NCBI GenBank assembly: GCA_002403445.1
Contig: DHHU01000080.1
Coordinates: 34,169 to 62,219 of the forward strand
Direction of reading: 5' to 3'
DNA length: 28,051 bases
DNA from: Salinisphaeraceae bacterium UBA4764
GTDB taxonomy: Bacteria; Pseudomonadota; Gammaproteobacteria; Nevskiales; Salinisphaeraceae
Shown one piece after another: positions 8,583 to 16,236 of this stretch (its first letter is position 1; each line of letters opens with the position of its first letter). Under the pieces are notes generated by a model that saw nothing but the letters and a program-made list of their open reading frames with translations, made no database searches and was not told the origin of the DNA. A program made the translations under genes and the position numbers.

Positions 8583-10138
8583 ACACGGACGCGTCTGGTT
8601 ATCCATCCCAGCGCTGGCTGATTGCGTTTGTCGTCGGGCTATCGGCGTTCATGGAAGTACTCGACATTTCCATCGCCAACGTCTCGCTGTCACATATTGC
8701 CGGCAGTCTCGCAGCGAGTGAAAGCGAATCCACCTGGATTCTGACCGCCTACCTAGTATCCAATGCCATCATCCTGCCGATTTCCGGCTGGTTTTCGCAG
8801 CTGCTGGGCCGGCGGCGGTTTTTTTTACTCTCGATCGTGTTGTTTGCGGTGGCTTCGCTGGCCTCTGGCCTGGCCCCCACGCTGAACTGGTTGATTTTCT
8901 TTCGTGTGCTGCAAGGACTCGGCGGCGGCGGTCTGCAACCCGTGTCGCAGGCCATACTCGCCGATTCGTTCCCGCCCAAACAGCGTGGCATGGCGTTTTC
9001 TATTTACGGTATCGCGGTAGTCTTTGCGCCGGCGATCGGACCGACGCTTGGTGGTTACATCACCGATAATTACAGCTGGCACTGGATATTTTTGCTCAAT
9101 GTGCCGGTCGGTGCCCTGCTGCTCGCGCTGGCCATGCCGCTCATCCACGATTCGGCGGCTTATCAGAAAGCCCGCGAGGCTAAGATCGGCCAACATTTTC
9201 GAATTGACTTCATCGGCATGTTTCTGTTGGCCGCGGGCCTAGGCTGTTTACAGATCATGCTCGACCAGGGCCAGCAAGATAACTGGTTCAGTTCCAGTTT
9301 CATTGTCAGCATGGCAGTCATCGCAGTGGCCACTCTGACGGCGCTGGTGCTCTGGGAGCCGTTTCAGCATTCACCGATGGTCGATCTTAAATTATTCCGT
9401 TTTCCCAATTTCGCGTTGGCCAACGTGCTGATGTTCATGCTGGGTTTCGTGCTGTTCGGCTCGACCTTGTTGATCCCGCAATTTGTGCAGGCACTGTACG
9501 GCTACACCTCCATGTTGGCGGGCTTGGTGCTGTCACCCGGCGGATTGGCTATTGTGTTTTTCATGCCACTGGTCGGTTATCTGTCCGGCAAGGTGGCCGC
9601 TCGTTGGCTGATTGCGTTCGGACTGGCCACAACGTCGGCATCGCTGTTCCATCTATCGGGTTTCAACCTCCATGTCACATTCAGCCAGCTGATGTGGGCG
9701 CGGATTTATCAGACCGTGGGCCTGGCGTTTTTGTTCATCCCCATTACCGACGCCGCATATTACGGTGTGCCGAGCGACAAGACCGACGAAGTCTCTGCAA
9801 TGATCAATCTATCGCGCAATATCGGCGGCAGCGTGGGTATCTCGCTGGTGACCACATGGCTTGCCAAGCGCCAGCAGTTTCATCAGCACGTGCTGATATC
9901 GCACATCACGCCCTACAGCCACGCCACCAAAAAAACGCTGCACGGCCTGACGCAGCATTTCGAAAAACTCGGGTCGAACGCCGGCCACGCCACCCATCAG
10001 GCCTACGGGGTCATCTACAACCAGGTTCAGCAACAAGCCGCTATGCTGTCGTATATCGACGATTACTGGCTGCTGGGAGTACTGCTCGCGATTCTCACGC
10101 CTTTCGTGTTGCTAATTGGCCATAATGCGAATAAGTGA
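8579..10138 (+). CDS. emrB: DHA2-family (EmrB-like) MFS multidrug exporter
   Basis: This 519-residue inner-membrane major facilitator of the 14-helix DHA2 group is a proton-driven drug exporter that works with the EmrA-like adaptor and TolC-like channel encoded just upstream. Early helices include FMEVLDISIANVSLSHIAGS, the family signature with an intramembrane Asp, followed by STWILTAYLVSNAIILPISG. Motif A is WFSQLLGRRRFFLLS, the motif C-like region is VFAPAIGPTLGGYITD, and WHWIFLLNVPVG follows. A short hydrophilic loop with FRIDFIGMFLLAAGLG separates the halves. The extended periplasmic loop near the C-terminus (about HVLISHITPYSHATKK) is normal for EmrB. Start ATG 8579 lies in a 4-bp overlap with emrA, so translation is coupled. 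Substrate specificity cannot be read from sequence. Confidence 0.93.
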   Translation: MNTDASGYPSQRWLIAFVVGLSAFMEVLDISIANVSLSHIAGSLAASESESTWILTAYLVSNAIILPISGWFSQLLGRRRFFLLSIVLFAVASLASGLAPTLNWLIFFRVLQGLGGGGLQPVSQAILADSFPPKQRGMAFSIYGIAVVFAPAIGPTLGGYITDNYSWHWIFLLNVPVGALLLALAMPLIHDSAAYQKAREAKIGQHFRIDFIGMFLLAAGLGCLQIMLDQGQQDNWFSSSFIVSMAVIAVATLTALVLWEPFQHSPMVDLKLFRFPNFALANVLMFMLGFVLFGSTLLIPQFVQALYGYTSMLAGLVLSPGGLAIVFFMPLVGYLSGKVAARWLIAFGLATTSASLFHLSGFNLHVTFSQLMWARIYQTVGLAFLFIPITDAAYYGVPSDKTDEVSAMINLSRNIGGSVGISLVTTWLAKRQQFHQHVLISHITPYSHATKKTLHGLTQHFEKLGSNAGHATHQAYGVIYNQVQQQAAMLSYIDDYWLLGVLLAILTPFVLLIGHNANK

Positions 10139-10163
10139 CGGCGAACATAAGTCATCGAGGCCC

Positions 10164-11510
10164 CTACTCGTTTAGGGCTCGGTGCAACAGCATGGTCATC
10201 AATCCCCTAGCGGGCTTGCCGTTGAGCGTATAGCTGCCGTTGCCATAGTGAAACGCCAGAGTGTAGCGATGATTCTGGTGCTGGATGATATTGCGGCTTT
10301 GCAGCAACTTGAGCCGTGACTGTATCGAACGCTTGGGCAAGGATTGGGCCATCACGTGCTTGATCAGTTTGGTGTTGGCGGCCGCGTGCAGGTTAATGCT
10401 CAGTTCCTGCAGCAGACTCAGGATATTGATGTGTGGCTTGCCATTGCCGGTCAGAGCAACATCCAGTTTGGCGTTGGCATTGCCGGATGGGGTCTGGAAT
10501 GTCGGTATAGACAACGTGATGTCCGTATCTGAAGTCAGCACATCAGGGCCGTAGCGCTCGGCCAGATTCGCGAGTTGCTGATCCAGCTTATCCGGGGTTA
10601 GTGTGCGACTCTGATCGTGTCTTAGCCCCTCCCGGATGGCGTCAGCAAACTTGTCTAACCCATCGGGATTCAGGCCGTTCAAATCCCATTTAAGCTGAAA
10701 TCTGTTGATATGCGCTGTTTTGGCGATAGGCTTGTTGCTTGGCGTCAATTTCAGATTATCGAACGTCAATTGCGTATGGGTACTGACTTGTTTGCCGCCG
10801 TGGGTGGGAATTTGGCGGACACGTAAGGCAACCCGTCCACTGACGTGGCGGCCATCACCGTCTGCCAGACCCAGGCGCCGGATCGAGACTCGAGCGTGAT
10901 GCTGCCAACGCGATGTTCCGGAATGGGCGGCGTTCAGCTTGATATCCGACATCGCCACTTGGTGGCCATCCTGCGTGATCGATAGGGCCGGTATCTTGGC
11001 ATTAATGTGGCTGCTGTTGCCCGAGCGTGAGTAAACGGCATTCATGCCCCGCCAATCAAACCGCGCATGGGGGCCCGAGAGTGGATGCCGCAACGACGAC
11101 GAGTGGACATGCACACGATAGCCGCCGAAAAATCCGAACTTCGTGTTCACAGTGAGCATAGGGCCATTGAAAATATTCGCAATCCGCGTTTGCGCGTGCC
11201 CCGATGCATCCAGATGCGAGTGAATCCGAGCCCAGCCAAAGACCATGTAGGGGCCATGGGTCAGGTGGTGATCAATGGTAAATGATTGACCTTTGTATCG
11301 GACTCGGGTTCGAGCGGTGGATGACATGTAACCCAGATCGTAGTCCGTCACCTTGATCGAGATCTTACCGTCGGAGCGATTGGCTAAATAATTCGAAACC
11401 TTTTGCACATGCTGTCGAAATAACTGTTGCGTTCGATATCCGATCGCGTAAGGTGCGACAACCGCCGCGAGGATCAGAATGCCAACAAATACCCCTAGAA
11501 TCTTTTTCAT
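10164..11510 (-). CDS. YdgA-like DUF945 protein
   Basis: This 448-residue protein resembles E. coli YdgA (DUF945), an inner-membrane-anchored protein with a large periplasmic domain of unknown function. I chose the ATG at 11510, which gives a clean N-terminal anchor, MKKILGVFVGILILAAVVAP. A frame open to 11552 would add 14 residues before it. Family marks are the early YDLGYMSSTARTRVRYKG, the DHHLTHGP element (compare DHGP in YdgA), QLTFDNLKLT in the middle, and a C-terminal YGNGSYTLNGKPARG close to the LTLNG motif of YdgA. The mature part is very His-rich, about 30 residues by hand count, and also rich in Arg. It converges with emrB (25 bp between stops, no clear terminator) and is divergent from aceE. 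Confidence 0.82.
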   Translation of the reverse strand: MKKILGVFVGILILAAVVAPYAIGYRTQQLFRQHVQKVSNYLANRSDGKISIKVTDYDLGYMSSTARTRVRYKGQSFTIDHHLTHGPYMVFGWARIHSHLDASGHAQTRIANIFNGPMLTVNTKFGFFGGYRVHVHSSSLRHPLSGPHARFDWRGMNAVYSRSGNSSHINAKIPALSITQDGHQVAMSDIKLNAAHSGTSRWQHHARVSIRRLGLADGDGRHVSGRVALRVRQIPTHGGKQVSTHTQLTFDNLKLTPSNKPIAKTAHINRFQLKWDLNGLNPDGLDKFADAIREGLRHDQSRTLTPDKLDQQLANLAERYGPDVLTSDTDITLSIPTFQTPSGNANAKLDVALTGNGKPHINILSLLQELSINLHAAANTKLIKHVMAQSLPKRSIQSRLKLLQSRNIIQHQNHRYTLAFHYGNGSYTLNGKPARGLMTMLLHRALNE

Positions 11511-11671
11511 GGATACCCCAATTTGACGCCTCGCGCACCTTATCCCTAGCACGGAACGTAGCGCATTCGTGCTCCAGATCCAAACGCCATCGTTTACGCA
11601 TTGAATGGGTCAAAACAGGCACCCAACGAGAATCCTGAAGCTTTCGCTACGTCAGCCAGCCAATCAAAACG

Positions 11672-11701
11672 TTGTCGCGCCTTGGGCGGCAGGCGTATGA
11701 T
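11672..11701 (+). promoter_or_regulatory. Putative sigma-70 promoter of the pdh operon
   Basis: TTGTCG (11672-11677) and TATGAT (11696-11701) are separated by 18 bp and lie 36 bp upstream of the aceE ATG. A CAGGAG ribosome site follows at 11724-11730. The remaining part of the 11511-11737 gap, shared with the divergent ydgA-like gene, shows no palindrome that I would match to PdhR. Confidence 0.5.
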
Positions 11702-11737
11702 TTAGACTATTTACAGATAGCGATCAGGAGCCAACGC

Positions 11738-14428
11738 ATGGCACGAGCCAGTGCCCATCCCGAGCACGCCAGAACAACCGAAGACATCGACCCGCAGGAA
11801 TCCGCCGAATGGCGGGCATCGCTGGATTCCATTCTGGAACGCGAAGGACCGGAGCGCGCCCAGTTCATCATGGAGCAATTGATCGAGCGTGCACGACGCG
11901 CCGGGACGTTTGTGCCGTTTTCGGCCAACACGGCCTACGTCAACACCATTCCTCCTCATAAGGAGGCTCGATCGCCCGGGGATCCGCACCTGGAATGGCG
12001 CATTCGTTCGGCCATTCGCTGGAATGCGATGGCACTGGTGATTCAGGCCGGCCAACGCAACCCGGGCGTTGAAGGCCATATTGCTAGCTTCGCCTCGGCG
12101 GCCACGCTCTATGAAGTCGGTTTTAATCATTTCTTTCGCGCCCCGACCGAAGAGCACGGTGGCGATCTGGTCTTTTTTCAGGGCCACTCGGCCGAAGGCT
12201 TCTACGCACGCTCGTACCTCGAAGGGCGATTGAGCCAGGAGCAACTGGAAAACTTTCGAACCGAGTCCACTCGCGATGGCCTGTCGAGCTATCCACACCC
12301 GTGGCTGATGCCGGAATACTGGCAGTTCGCCACGGTCTCCATGGGGCTTGGCCCGATGAACGCGATCTATCAGGCGCGTTTCATGCGTTATATACAAAAC
12401 CGCGGGATTCGCAACAACGACGATCGCAACGTCTGGTGTTTCCTGGGCGACGGAGAAACGGACGAACCAGAGTCCACCGGCGCAATCGGCGTTGCCGCTC
12501 GTGAAGGCCTTGATAACCTGATCTTTGTGATCAACTGCAACCTACAACGTCTTGATGGTCCGGTACGCGGCGATGGAAAGATCGCCAACGAACTGGAAGG
12601 CAGTTTTCGCGGCGCCGGCTGGAACGTGATCAAAGTATTGTGGGGCTCGATGTGGGACGGATTGTTCGCACAAGATCACGAGGGCAAGCTCGTCGAGCTC
12701 ATGAATGAAACCGTCGATGGCGAATTCCAAGCGTGCAAAGCCAACGGCGGTGCCTACACGCGCGAACACTTCTTTGGTAAATACCCGGAAACCGCCGATA
12801 TGGTCGCCTCGTGGTCCGACGAAGACATCGCCCGTTTGAACCGGGGTGGCCATGACCCGCATAAGGTTTATGCTGCCTATCATCAGGCGGTAAACGAAAA
12901 AAATGGACGCCCCACCGTAATCCTGGCGCAGACCGTAAAGGGTTACGGCATGGGAGAAGCCGGTGAAGCCCAGAACATCACGCATCAACAAACCGAGATG
13001 CGCGAGGAAGCCCTCAAGAAATTTCGGGATCGCTTCGCTCTGCCGATCTCCGACGACAATATCGCCGAGGCACCTTTTTACAAGCCGCCCGAAGATTCGG
13101 AGGAAATGCAGTACCTCCAAGCCCGGCGTCAGGAGTTGGGCGGTTATCTGCCCCAGCGGCGTCAGGATTACGAAACGCTGAGCATTCCCGAGCTGTCGGC
13201 ATTCGACAAACTGCTTCAAGGATCCGGCGACCGTGAGATGTCGACTACCATGGTCTACGTGCGGCTTCTCCAGATTCTGGCGCGCGACAAGAATGTCGGC
13301 AAGCGCGTCGTACCAATCGTTCCGGACGAGGCGCGCACCTTCGGCATGGAAGGCATGTTCCGGTCTCTGGGCATTTATTCGTCAGTCGGTCAACTGTTCG
13401 TACCCGAGGATTCCGGCCAGCTTGCCTATTACAAAGAAGCCAAGGATGGCCAGATTCTTGAAGAAGGCATCACTGAGGCGGGCTCCATGGCCTCATTCAT
13501 CGCCGCCGCGACAAGTTACGCTAACCATGCCACGACCATGATTCCGTTCTACAGCTATTACGCCATGTTCGGATATCAACGGGTTGGCGACTTCTGCTGG
13601 GCCGCCGGTGATATGCGCGCACGCGGCTTTTTAATGGGCGGAACAGCGGGGCGCACCACCATCAACGGCGAAGGCCTGCAACACCAGGATGGCCACAATC
13701 CCCTGATGTTCGACTGCGTCCCCAACTGCCGCGTCTATGATCCGACGTTTTCCTACGAGATGGCCGTTATCGTGCACCACGGTCTGCGAGAAATGTACGT
13801 TGAACACCGGGATGTCTATTACTACATCACCATGATGAATGAAAACTACGCCCATCCACCGATGCCGGAAGGTGCAGCAGACGACATCATCGCGGGTATG
13901 TACTGTTTCAAGGAAGGCGACAAGCGCTACAAAAAACAGGTCAATCTACTCGGATCGGGCTCTATCCTGAACGAAGTGATTGCCTCCGCCGACATGCTGG
14001 AATCGGAGCACAACGTCGGCGCCACCGTTTGGAGCGTGCCGAGCTTCCCACAACTTCGCCGTGACGGCCTTGAAGTCGAGCGCTGGAACAGACTGCACCC
14101 CGAGTCCAAACCGCGCCAGAGTTTCGTGGAACGAAAACTCCTCGACACCGATGCCCCGGCCGTGGCAGCGACCGACTACATCCGGGCCTATGCCGACTTA
14201 ATCCGGCCGTTCATGCCAGTGCCCTACCACGTGCTCGGCACCGATGGATTCGGCCGATCCGACACGCGCGAGGCACTGCGCGATTTCTTTGAAGTCGACC
14301 GGCGCTGGATTACAGTTACCGCGCTGAAGTCGCTGGCCGACCAGGGCGACTTGAAGCAATCGGACGTGGCCAAGGCCATCAAGCAATACGACATCGATCC
14401 GGAAAAGCCGGAACCAGTAACGCACTAA
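11738..14428 (+). CDS. aceE: Pyruvate dehydrogenase E1 component AceE
   Basis: AceE is the homodimeric thiamine diphosphate-dependent E1 of the pyruvate dehydrogenase complex. It decarboxylates pyruvate and acetylates the lipoyl groups of E2. ATG 11738 follows a good CAGGAG ribosome site and gives 896 residues (E. coli 887). Visible features include NTIPPHKEARSPGD, GHIASFASAATLYEVGFNHF, FFQGHSAEGFYARSYLEG and the ThDP motif from GDGETDEPES to VINCNLQRLDGPVRGDGKI. The region HQQTEMREEALKKFRDRF and the pyrimidine-domain segment FGMEGMFRSLGIYSS are also present, as is ITEAGSMASFIAAAT. The C-terminal domain has LGTDGFGRSDTREALRDFFE, as in transketolase-like enzymes. It leads an operon with aceF and lpdA. 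Confidence 0.98.
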   Translation: MARASAHPEHARTTEDIDPQESAEWRASLDSILEREGPERAQFIMEQLIERARRAGTFVPFSANTAYVNTIPPHKEARSPGDPHLEWRIRSAIRWNAMALVIQAGQRNPGVEGHIASFASAATLYEVGFNHFFRAPTEEHGGDLVFFQGHSAEGFYARSYLEGRLSQEQLENFRTESTRDGLSSYPHPWLMPEYWQFATVSMGLGPMNAIYQARFMRYIQNRGIRNNDDRNVWCFLGDGETDEPESTGAIGVAAREGLDNLIFVINCNLQRLDGPVRGDGKIANELEGSFRGAGWNVIKVLWGSMWDGLFAQDHEGKLVELMNETVDGEFQACKANGGAYTREHFFGKYPETADMVASWSDEDIARLNRGGHDPHKVYAAYHQAVNEKNGRPTVILAQTVKGYGMGEAGEAQNITHQQTEMREEALKKFRDRFALPISDDNIAEAPFYKPPEDSEEMQYLQARRQELGGYLPQRRQDYETLSIPELSAFDKLLQGSGDREMSTTMVYVRLLQILARDKNVGKRVVPIVPDEARTFGMEGMFRSLGIYSSVGQLFVPEDSGQLAYYKEAKDGQILEEGITEAGSMASFIAAATSYANHATTMIPFYSYYAMFGYQRVGDFCWAAGDMRARGFLMGGTAGRTTINGEGLQHQDGHNPLMFDCVPNCRVYDPTFSYEMAVIVHHGLREMYVEHRDVYYYITMMNENYAHPPMPEGAADDIIAGMYCFKEGDKRYKKQVNLLGSGSILNEVIASADMLESEHNVGATVWSVPSFPQLRRDGLEVERWNRLHPESKPRQSFVERKLLDTDAPAVAATDYIRAYADLIRPFMPVPYHVLGTDGFGRSDTREALRDFFEVDRRWITVTALKSLADQGDLKQSDVAKAIKQYDIDPEKPEPVTH

Positions 14429-14435
14429 CACCGAC

Positions 14436-14468
14436 GCGCCGCCGCGTGGCAATTGATGGCGGCGGCGC
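14436..14468 (+). other. Perfect GC hairpin between aceE and aceF
   Basis: GCGCCGCCGC (14436-14445) and GCGGCGGCGC (14459-14468) form a perfect 10-bp stem around a 13-nt loop, in the 61-bp gap between the two genes. No T-run follows, so it is not a canonical intrinsic terminator. It could protect or separate the aceE and aceF parts of the transcript, or cause partial termination. The aceF ribosome site AAGGAAA lies just beyond it. Confidence 0.7.
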
Positions 14469-14489
14469 ACCGACCAAGGAAATCGCGTT

Positions 14490-16181
14490 ATGGCAACGCA
14501 ACCCGTCAAAGTACCCGACATAGGCGACTTCGATTCGGTCGAAATCATCGAAGTGCTGATCAGCGCGGGTGACACAGTCGAAGCCGAACAGCCGCTGCTC
14601 ACGCTGGAATCCGACAAGGCCACGCTGGAAGTGCCGGCACCGCACGCCGGCACTATCGCCGAAGTCAAGGTCCAAGAAGGCGATAAAGTCTCCGAGGGTG
14701 ATGTGATCGCCGACATGACACTGGCTGACGATGCCGGCGACGATGAGGCCACAGCAGACGAATCGAATGGGCGCGGCGCTGAAGCCGGCGAAGCATCTTC
14801 AGCTAGCAGTAAATCGCTTGACGATGCTGGCGAAAGCGAATCGCAACCGATCAAAGTACCCGATATCGGCGATTTCGACTCGGTCGAAGTCATCGAAGTG
14901 CTGGTGGGCAAGGGTGACGAAGTCGAAGCCGAACAGGCCCTGATCACGCTGGAATCCGACAAGGCCACGCTGGAGGTACCAGCACCGGCAGCGGGCCGGA
15001 TCGTGGAAATGTCGGTTACCGAAGGCGCAACCGTATCCGAGGGCGACGTAATCGGCCGCATGGAACTGGCCGATGGCGGCGCTTCCGGCCCCAAACAGAA
15101 GACCGGCGACTCCAAGCAGGATAAATCAGACCAGTCCCAAGAAAAGCAAACCGTTGCGGAGAAACCGGCGAGTCAGAACAAGGCACCTTCGCAATCCCAG
15201 ACTGCGCCGGCCAGCGGTGACTCCAGCAAACTCGAGAAAGTGGATGAAGCTGCGTTCACCACCGCCCACGCCTCGCCCAGCGTGCGTCGCTTCGCGCGCC
15301 AACTCGGAGCCGATCTCGGCCGTATCCAAGGCAGTGGCCGCAAGGGCCGGATCCTTGAAGAAGACATCCAGAACTACGTCAAACGATCGCTCGAGACGGT
15401 CCAGGGCGATCGAGCCTCCGGCGACCGTGCATCAGGCGGCGGCGGTGGGTTGCCCGCCCAGCCTGATACCGACTTTTCACAGTTCGGTGACACCGAGACT
15501 GTGGAATTGTCGCGCATCCGCAAACGCTCGGCCCAAGCCGTTCACAAAAACTGGCTGCTGATTCCGCACGTCACCCAGTTCGAATCGGCCGACATCACCG
15601 AGATGGAACAGTTCCGGCAGGCCAACAAGGAACAAGCCAAGGCGGATGGCGTCAAGCTTACGCCGCTGGCGTTCCTGCTCAAAGCCTCGGCAGCCGCACT
15701 CAAGGCATTTCCGGATCTCAACAGTTCACTCACGGCCGACTGTGAACATCTGGTTCACAAGCACTACGTCAACATTGCCGTCGCAGTCGACACGCCCAAT
15801 GGCCTGTTGATGCCGGTAATCAAGGACGTCGATCAGAAAGGCATCTATGCCATAGCACGCGATCTGGACGATGTCTCCAGCCGCGCCCGAGAGGGCAAGA
15901 TCAAAAGCGACGACATGCAAGGCGCCTGCTTCTCGATCTCGAGTCTGGGCGGCGTCGGCGGCCAGGCGTTTACACCCATCGTGAACAGTCCGGAAGTAGG
16001 AATTCTTGGCGTGTCAAAGCACTCGTGGCAGCCGGTCTGGCAAGGCGGTGAATTTGTGCCGAGACTCTTGCTGCCGCTGTCATTTAGCTACGATCATCGC
16101 GTCATCGATGGTGCCGAAGCTGCGCGCATCACCAATTTCATTAGCCGGTCGCTGGGCGATCTGCGAACCCTGTTGCTGTAA
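14490..16181 (+). CDS. aceF: Dihydrolipoyllysine acetyltransferase (pyruvate dehydrogenase E2)
   Basis: E2 forms the core of the complex, carrying acetyl groups on lipoyl-lysine and passing them to CoA. The 563 residues comprise two lipoyl domains (about 5-80 and 120-195), each with the LESDKATLEVP motif (lipoylated K43 and K158). Acidic then Gln/Ser/Lys-rich linkers follow. The peripheral subunit-binding domain lies at about 259-297 (ASPSVRRFARQLGADLGRIQ then GSGRKGRILEEDI), and the catalytic domain starts at about 335. The active-site motif is DHRVIDG, with H536 and D540. E. coli AceF has three lipoyl domains. Here the third is found on the downstream lpdA product. Start ATG 14490 follows AAGGAAA. 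A strong hairpin lies between aceE and this gene. Confidence 0.97.
   Translation: MATQPVKVPDIGDFDSVEIIEVLISAGDTVEAEQPLLTLESDKATLEVPAPHAGTIAEVKVQEGDKVSEGDVIADMTLADDAGDDEATADESNGRGAEAGEASSASSKSLDDAGESESQPIKVPDIGDFDSVEVIEVLVGKGDEVEAEQALITLESDKATLEVPAPAAGRIVEMSVTEGATVSEGDVIGRMELADGGASGPKQKTGDSKQDKSDQSQEKQTVAEKPASQNKAPSQSQTAPASGDSSKLEKVDEAAFTTAHASPSVRRFARQLGADLGRIQGSGRKGRILEEDIQNYVKRSLETVQGDRASGDRASGGGGGLPAQPDTDFSQFGDTETVELSRIRKRSAQAVHKNWLLIPHVTQFESADITEMEQFRQANKEQAKADGVKLTPLAFLLKASAAALKAFPDLNSSLTADCEHLVHKHYVNIAVAVDTPNGLLMPVIKDVDQKGIYAIARDLDDVSSRAREGKIKSDDMQGACFSISSLGGVGGQAFTPIVNSPEVGILGVSKHSWQPVWQGGEFVPRLLLPLSFSYDHRVIDGAEAARITNFISRSLGDLRTLLL
14508..14729 (+). repeat. Lipoyl-domain repeat, copy 1 (aceF domain 1)
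   Basis: This is the first of three gap-free 74-codon units that share KVPDIGDFDSVE at the start and LESDKATLEVP in the middle at the protein level. DNA is highly similar too, for example the shared CTGGAATCCGACAAGGCCAC. The other copies are at 14853-15074 and 16252-16473. Confidence 0.85.
14853..15074 (+). repeat. Lipoyl-domain repeat, copy 2 (aceF domain 2)
   Basis: This second 74-codon unit shares with copy 3 EQALITLESDKATLEVP and SEGDVIGR. By eye it is closer to the lpdA copy in those segments than to copy 1. Confidence 0.85.
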
Positions 16182-16236
16182 CTCCTAGCCCTTGCGCTGA
16201 CTCCTTTTTGTCCTGACCCCTGACGAACACGACGCT

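Noticed and set aside
10139..10163. Possible bidirectional terminator between emrB and the ydgA-like gene
   Set aside because: The only pairing I find (GAGGCCCCT with AGGGCTC) is imperfect, reaches into the ydgA-like coding end and has no T-run.
11711..12397. Minus-strand 228-codon frame opposite aceE, and a similar one at 12542-13219
   Set aside because: Both lie within aceE, which is certain. No ribosome site and no recognisable domain.
14198..15115. Minus-strand Ser/Thr-rich 305-codon frame opposite the aceE end and lipoyl domains
   Set aside because: The repeated Ser-rich translation is the reverse complement of the lipoyl repeats. Not a real repeat protein.
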